Shown here piece after piece: positions 59,125 to 64,000 of a stretch of DNA of 64,000 bases; position 1 is the first letter of the stretch, and every line of letters starts with the position of its first letter. Origin of the DNA: Ecytonucleospora hepatopenaei. Lineage: Eukaryota > Microsporidia > Enterocytozoonidae. The stretch covers positions 124,001 to 188,000 of the forward strand of contig JAPMUG010000001.1 of the NCBI GenBank assembly GCA_026692725.1, given 5' to 3'. Both the position numbers and the translations under genes were made by a program. Under the pieces are notes generated by a model, which saw only the letters and a list, made by a program, of their open reading frames with translations, made no database searches and was not told where the DNA came from.

Positions 59125-59363
59125 TTGTTTTTGTTAGTAAAAAATATAATAAGGGGAAAAATTAATATTTATATGCCTATGTTTTCTATGTTCTAAAAAA
59201 TTATTTTAAAAAGTAAAGTATAAAATGTTTCATATAAAATGTTATTAACATAAAACATTTGTGCAAATATATAAAATATTAATACATATAAGAATAAAAC
59301 AAATTTAATCTACATAAAATATTATATTTTAATTATCAATTTTTAAATTTACAATTTGATTTT

Positions 59364-60068
59364 TCACTGTTTAATGCTTCTTTTAAAACTACCTGATTTT
59401 GATAGCATATACTCATAATAAACCTTAAAAAAGTCTACATAAAGAACAGTTTGAATGAGGGCTGTAAAAACCATAAGCAGGTCAATTTTATACCCTTGTA
59501 ATTTTTGCAACAGGAAATAAACAAGGTAGTTAAGCCTGTAAAGTCCAAGTAAGAAAATATACTTGCTGGTCATTGACTCACAATCCTCACTTTCCTGCGT
59601 CATAACCAGCTGTGGTAATATCGCAACACTTTCCAATATTAAGCTTAAAGTGTATGCAAAATCAACCATAAAAAATGTTTTGTCACATAAAATTAAGCTT
59701 ATTCCTGCACAAAAAAGCAGCAAAACACTTAGGGGAAAATTATCATATCTTTTATAATATGATTTTCTAAATTTATACCCTATCAAATAACACATTAGCA
59801 TTTGGAATGTTATCAAAAACACTTTAAAGCAGGAATTGTAAATGTTAAGCCAATTTACGACTGTATTATATCGTATAGTTTTTGTATATTGCACCCAAAA
59901 CAAATCTACATATCTGCATAGATACACGATCAAATAAATAAAGTGTGTTTTTAGACTTAAACCACTGACTGATTTGCTTGTTTTTACTTTCTTAGCAAGC
60001 AAAATACGCGCAATAAACATCAAAGCATCCCCGGAAAATCTAAATATTTTTGTTGTTTGAGTACTCAT
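59364..60068 (-). CDS. ERD2: ERD2/KDEL-receptor homologue, copy 3
   Basis: 234 residues, ATG 60068, the third tandem copy. It has 'KTSKSVSGLSLKTHFIYL', 'RYVDLFW', 'LESVAILPQLVMTQESEDCE' and 'LLGLYRLNYLVYFLL', so it retains the ligand-site motif like copy 1, and its length is near the usual size. A basic tail 'FKRSIKQ' ends it. ATACCCC lies nine bases before the ATG, a CCC-type start signal. It is the most likely orthodox HDEL receptor of the three. Confidence 0.9.
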   Translation of the reverse strand: MSTQTTKIFRFSGDALMFIARILLAKKVKTSKSVSGLSLKTHFIYLIVYLCRYVDLFWVQYTKTIRYNTVVNWLNIYNSCFKVFLITFQMLMCYLIGYKFRKSYYKRYDNFPLSVLLLFCAGISLILCDKTFFMVDFAYTLSLILESVAILPQLVMTQESEDCESMTSKYIFLLGLYRLNYLVYFLLQKLQGYKIDLLMVFTALIQTVLYVDFFKVYYEYMLSKSGSFKRSIKQ

Positions 60069-60490
60069 ATTATAGGGGTATTTTATTTGTTATAAACAAA
60101 TTGCTAATAGTTTTTAATTAAAAAAATATATTTAGCTATCTTAATATATGTTTAGAATTATATTTTAATAAACTTACATAATTTAAGCTTAAAAGCATAA
60201 ATTTACAAAAACCTTATTTTATTAGTGATAAATATTACAACATTAATTTAAAATTTTTTAGTTAAATAAACTGATTTAAAACTGATATGATTCTTATAAT
60301 TGATTTTTCAATTTAATTTAAAAAGGGATTTATAAAAAAATAAATATTATAAAACAATATTATATATTTTAAACAAAGGAATAAAAGTAAAAAAATCTAA
60401 CTGTATTTTACTATAAAGAAATAATTTTATAGTAATATATTTTATAGTAAACAATTAACTTAAATACTGAAAAATTTATTAGCCCTAATT
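60069..60490. other. AT-rich spacer between divergent genes
   Basis: 422 bp with no gene. At the left edge lies ATACCCCTATAATATG (minus strand) for the ERD2 copy 3 start; at the right edge TTAGCCCTAATTATG precedes the PSP1-domain gene. Both hold a CCC shortly before ATG. Confidence 0.5.
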
Positions 60491-61684
60491 ATGAAAAATA
60501 TAAAGAAAAATGAAATACTGCTGAACAAGGATATATGTTACTGCGGAAGCAAAAACATATGGGATGACACCAATGAAATATGGGAAGAAAGGGAATATAG
60601 CAGCAATAGTTTAATAAACAATAGTGAGGCAATTGTATTTCATGACATATCCTGCACAAATTTTAATGAATTAAAAGAAAACATACAAAATAAAAATATA
60701 GAGAGTAAAGCAATAAAAAATAAATTTAACGACAACTTGTTTGACAATAATATAGATAATAAATTAAATAATAAAACACAAGACAATGAATTAATAGAAA
60801 ATAAAAACATAGAATATATGGATAGAAGTATGTTACAAAATAATTTAAATAACATAAAAAACACAAAAGAAACAGATTACACTCTTAATAAACATGAATT
60901 AAACCAAGACCTGTTTTTAAATATAAATACACTAAGAAATGAAAATGAATATGTTAAAAATGTGTTGGATAACAAAATAGTGAGAAAAGAAGAAATTTAC
61001 AGGTATCTTGTTGCATTTGAGTCAGGAAGGACGCTGATTGTTTTTTCAAAAAAAGAAGAACTTTCCATTAACACTTATGTGGTTGTGGATGCAGACAGGG
61101 GAGAAGATATAGGAAAAACAATTTGCGAGTTACCAGAGAACTTGTTTGAAGAAACTCCTGGGTTCGAATCCGATAGAAATCATTTTTATAAAGAGGGTAG
61201 TTTGTTATGCAACAATGTTTTAAACAATTTTAAAATAGACCACGAACATGCGAAGTTTAGCAATGCAGAGGTATTTGACATAAAAAGCCACATAACAAAC
61301 ATAGACAACAACATGCTAAGTATTCTTTATTCAAAAATAGACAGCTATAAAAATACAAGTACAAAAAATTATTTTCTAACAAATTTCTTGTTTTCCGAGC
61401 AAAAAAAGTTTCTCAGATATGCCACAGAAGAAGAAATCGCAACCCTCCTCCACGACCGCAAGGAGTCAGAAAGAAATTCACTCGTGTACCTGAACCACAT
61501 TAAAGACGTGTACTGCATAGACATGGAGATAACAAAGTGTGAGTACCAGTACGATTGCAAGCGAATAACTTTTTACTATAAAAGCACAAAAAGAATAGAT
61601 TTTAGAGAGTTGGTTAAGGAACTTTTTAAGCATTTTAAGATAAGAATATGGATGTGTTCAGAAAATAGGGAGTTTTATAGATAA
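60491..61684 (+). CDS. PSP1 C-terminal-domain protein
   Basis: 397 residues, ATG 60491. The first 165 residues are Asn/Lys-rich low-complexity. The C-terminal part has 'YATEEEIATLLHDRKESERN' and, near 365-390, 'CKRITFYYKSTKRIDFRELV', the PSP1 C-terminal (RKR/'DFRELVR') signature. PSP1 domains occur in yeast Psp1, trypanosomatid proteins and bacterial RicT (YaaT). In eukaryotes they are linked to RNA-protein or polymerase-suppressor functions. A GGGTTCGAATCC sequence at 61159 is part of the coding sequence, not a tRNA. Confidence 0.85.
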   Translation: MKNIKKNEILLNKDICYCGSKNIWDDTNEIWEEREYSSNSLINNSEAIVFHDISCTNFNELKENIQNKNIESKAIKNKFNDNLFDNNIDNKLNNKTQDNELIENKNIEYMDRSMLQNNLNNIKNTKETDYTLNKHELNQDLFLNINTLRNENEYVKNVLDNKIVRKEEIYRYLVAFESGRTLIVFSKKEELSINTYVVVDADRGEDIGKTICELPENLFEETPGFESDRNHFYKEGSLLCNNVLNNFKIDHEHAKFSNAEVFDIKSHITNIDNNMLSILYSKIDSYKNTSTKNYFLTNFLFSEQKKFLRYATEEEIATLLHDRKESERNSLVYLNHIKDVYCIDMEITKCEYQYDCKRITFYYKSTKRIDFRELVKELFKHFKIRIWMCSENREFYR

Positions 61685-61941
61685 ATAAAGTAAAAATCTT
61701 TTTTATTTTTATATATATTAATATTTCAATATCATATATAATTCCTAATTAAAATATTAATTAATAATCCTTATAAAAAACAAATTTTTATTCCCATATA
61801 ATTTAAAACATATTTGATTATTGTATTTTAAACAGTATTATAATAGTTCAATTATATTATAATATTCTTATAACATATCATAAATAATTTATAATCATAA
61901 TATTGCTTTATAATATTTTTATAATCATATTATTTTAAAAG

Positions 61942-62967
61942 ATGTCTAAAAAAATTGTAAAAACAAATAAAAATTCTTTGCTAATTAGAGGAACCACTTT
62001 AAATCTCAAAAAATTAAAACCACTCAAATTTATCACACACAGCGATTCTTTCCATGCAGACGAAATAATTGCGACTGCTTTTCTACTTGAAGTTTATAAT
62101 GACAGAGATGTTGAGTTAGTCAGGAGCAGGGACATGAATGTAATTGAAACAGGAGATATTGTTTATGACGTGGGATTTGTTTGTGACCCTAAGAAGAAAA
62201 GGTTTGACCACCACATGGCTACCTTTACTGAAACTTTCAATGACAAATATAATGTTAAATTAAGCAGTGCCGGTCTTATTTTCAAATATTATCATAAGGA
62301 ACTTTTTACTAAGAAATTTAACTTTAATTGTTATACTAAGGAAGTACAAGAATTTATTACGGATAAAATATACAGGGAATATTTTTTACCGGCGGATGCT
62401 CTGGACAATGGATATGACTTTCATTATGATCTGTTAGGAATTGAAAGTGCAAGACCAAGGTCCATACAGGACATGGTTGCTGCTTATAATGTACATTTTA
62501 TAGAAAGTGCAAAAAATTATGAAGCAGTGCAGCTTACTAATTTTTCACGTGCACTTGAAATGGTCAGGGAGGATTTAAAAAACTACCTTTCATTTATCTT
62601 TGAAAGCTATGCCTGTGAAATGGAAGAGGCAATGAGGGAAATCAAGGAAAATAAAAACAAAAACATATTTATTCCTAATAAAAATTATAATCGTAGTTTA
62701 TTGCAGGATTTACTGGATAATCATGATGAAGTTAAGTTTGTTATTTTTACAAAAGGAAAAAATTACAGAATATACGCAGTAAACAAGAAAGGAAAGCAAT
62801 TTGAAACAAGATGTCCACTGAAAAAAGAGTGGAGAGGAACCCGGGACGAGGAACTGCAGAAAATCAGTGGGATTTCAGAAATTACATTTGTGCATGCCAC
62901 AGGATTTACAGGTGGAGCAAGTACTTTGGAAGCAGCAATAAAAATGTGCGAAGAATCGATGAAATAA
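61942..62967 (+). CDS. MYG1: MYG1-like DHH-type hydrolase/exonuclease
   Basis: 341 residues, close to the family's usual 330-380. Catalytic/metal motifs: 'THSDSFHADEIIATAFLL' (H33, D35, H38, D40), 'DVGFVCDPKKKRFDHH' (D76-H91) and 'LSSAGLIFKYYHKEL'; a C-terminal 'FVHATGFTGGASTLEAAI'. MYG1 (UPF0160) is a manganese-dependent 3'-5' RNA exonuclease in nucleus and mitochondria of other eukaryotes; here only the cytosolic/nuclear role is likely as microsporidia lack respiring mitochondria. No targeting peptide is obvious. Very secure. Confidence 0.95.
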   Translation: MSKKIVKTNKNSLLIRGTTLNLKKLKPLKFITHSDSFHADEIIATAFLLEVYNDRDVELVRSRDMNVIETGDIVYDVGFVCDPKKKRFDHHMATFTETFNDKYNVKLSSAGLIFKYYHKELFTKKFNFNCYTKEVQEFITDKIYREYFLPADALDNGYDFHYDLLGIESARPRSIQDMVAAYNVHFIESAKNYEAVQLTNFSRALEMVREDLKNYLSFIFESYACEMEEAMREIKENKNKNIFIPNKNYNRSLLQDLLDNHDEVKFVIFTKGKNYRIYAVNKKGKQFETRCPLKKEWRGTRDEELQKISGISEITFVHATGFTGGASTLEAAIKMCEESMK

Positions 62968-63061
62968 ATTTTTTTATTAACTTATAAATATTTAATTTTT
63001 AATAAATCATCTATATCTAATAAATAATTTAATAGTTATTAATTTTTAGTTAACAAATAAT

Positions 63062-63838
63062 TTAATATCCATTATCTGGTTCTGGAGGATTAAAAGGTTG
63101 ATTATTCTGTTTTTGCTGTAATATTATATATGTTATACCACCTATAAGCAATAACATTTTAAACAATACTGCTGATATACACAAAATCATTACCATCTTT
63201 TTATACGTTTTGTCTTCTTTGCCACTTTCACCTGGAAACTGTGGAGGTTGAAGGTTTTTGTTAATCGTGTCAAAAACATCCATGTCATCAATTGCCCTAA
63301 AAATGTCATCTCCACCAAATCCAACAAGTCCTGATTTTCTGTATATGTCCTTTCCTTTATTCTTTAAAAATGATTTTAAATTTTCTAATAAATCTTTATA
63401 ATATTTCTTTCTCATCTCAAAAGTCTCTTTATTTTCCCTCTCAAATTCTTTCGTAAAGTTTTCATGTTGTTGCTGGCTAATGTTGCTTACAAACCATTCT
63501 TCTTTGTTTATTTTAAGTTTTTGTATCATTGCATCAATTTGCTTGTGTTTTTCCTCATACCTTCCTATTTCATTTCCAGCTATTTTGCACTGGTTTAAAA
63601 TTTCTTCTTTTATTTTTTCCTTTGGATTCTCCTTAAATGTTTGTTCATTTAGTTTATAAATGCATTCCATGTCATTTTGTAACGTTTTATTTTTCTTATC
63701 AATTTCATCATGGTAGCTTACTAATATTCCTATATGATTTTCCATTTCTGTTTTTTTATCTTTAATAATAATCTGTATGTTATCATATAATTTAGAAGGT
63801 ACACAAAGAATATTTATATACCACATATAGTTGAACAT
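63062..63838 (-). CDS. Coiled-coil membrane protein, unknown
   Basis: 258 residues, ATG 63838. Hydrophobic start MFNYMWYINILCV (possible signal peptide), long charged alpha-helical/coiled-coil segments (about 25-165), a loop with 'GLVGFGGDDIFRAID' (about 168-182), one membrane span 'MVMILCISAVLFKMLLLIGG' (about 216-237), and a Gln/Pro/Asn-rich cytosolic tail ending 'PEPDNGY'. No known family seen; likely a lineage-specific surface or organelle protein. Confidence 0.6.
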   Translation of the reverse strand: MFNYMWYINILCVPSKLYDNIQIIIKDKKTEMENHIGILVSYHDEIDKKNKTLQNDMECIYKLNEQTFKENPKEKIKEEILNQCKIAGNEIGRYEEKHKQIDAMIQKLKINKEEWFVSNISQQQHENFTKEFERENKETFEMRKKYYKDLLENLKSFLKNKGKDIYRKSGLVGFGGDDIFRAIDDMDVFDTINKNLQPPQFPGESGKEDKTYKKMVMILCISAVLFKMLLLIGGITYIILQQKQNNQPFNPPEPDNGY

Positions 63839-64000
63839 ATATCTAATAAAATATAAAGTATTATTTATTGTTAATAAAATATTAAGTATTAAATATTTTT
63901 ATAAAATACTATTATTAAATTTAAAGGGTATAAAATTAATTTATAATTTTATAATTTTTTATAAGGAAAGTTTAAACAGTAAATATAGTAAAAATCATTT

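Noticed and set aside
61155..61172. tRNA-like B-box GGGTTCGAATCC
   Set aside because: It lies inside the open, well-supported PSP1-domain coding frame, with no acceptor or D arm around it.

Overview
The window reads as a compact, very AT-rich microsporidian nuclear genome segment. The evidence is: intron-free genes for alpha-tubulin, ribonucleotide reductase, eRF1 and KDEL receptors, several shorter than their usual homologues; short AT-rich spacers; CCC triplets just before several start codons; asparagine-rich linkers; three tRNA genes; and remnants of Merlin/IS1595-like and hAT-like transposons, which are known from TE-rich microsporidia. The species cannot be named from the sequence alone. 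Layout, left to right. 1-9627: partial tRNA-Arg(UCU), a CPSF160/Cft1-like protein, tRNA-Arg(UCG), Vps45, Pcc1, Cdc73, a membrane protein and two tandem GDA1/CD39 apyrases. 9984-12123: a transposon graveyard with two broken ISXO2/Merlin-type transposases and a hAT-like N-terminal fragment. 12740-21285: a formin broken by a frameshift inside a 27-bp tandem repeat, a degenerate EF-hand protein, a broken secreted-protein gene, alpha-tubulin and the ribonucleotide reductase large subunit. 21286-29463: an 8.2-kb gene desert with several families of non-coding repeats, including two of three near-identical 241-bp miniature inverted-repeat elements (the third is at 31574), each flanked by its own perfect 9-bp target duplication. 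29464-36804: Dpb2-like, BAP31-like, eRF1, NASP/Hif1-like, Nse3/MAGE-like, DRG1 and eIF4E. 36975-50169: two fast-evolving proteins, a giant 2629-aa RNA-dependent RNA polymerase with a probable degenerate helicase-like N-terminus, tRNA-Leu(CAA), a small membrane-protein gene with an in-frame stop, and Clp1 with a degenerate P-loop. 50292-64000: membrane and secreted proteins, Trf4-type nucleotidyltransferase, Rae1/Gle2, three tandem ERD2 (KDEL receptor) paralogues, a PSP1-domain protein, MYG1 and a coiled-coil membrane protein. Themes. mRNA production and export (Cft1, Clp1, Cdc73, Trf4, Rae1), translation (eRF1, eIF4E, DRG1) and secretory traffic (Vps45, BAP31 with a KKxx tail, three ERD2 copies) recur. 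An RNAi-type RdRP sits in the same window as young mobile elements, which fits small-RNA silencing of transposons, although that link is inference. The observations most worth following up are the 241-bp element family with 9-bp target duplications, the palindromic and hairpin repeats of the desert, the possible helicase-RdRP fusion with its GC-island/Asn-linker mosaic, the ERD2 triplication with one copy that lost its ligand-site motif, and the repeat-borne frameshift in the formin.
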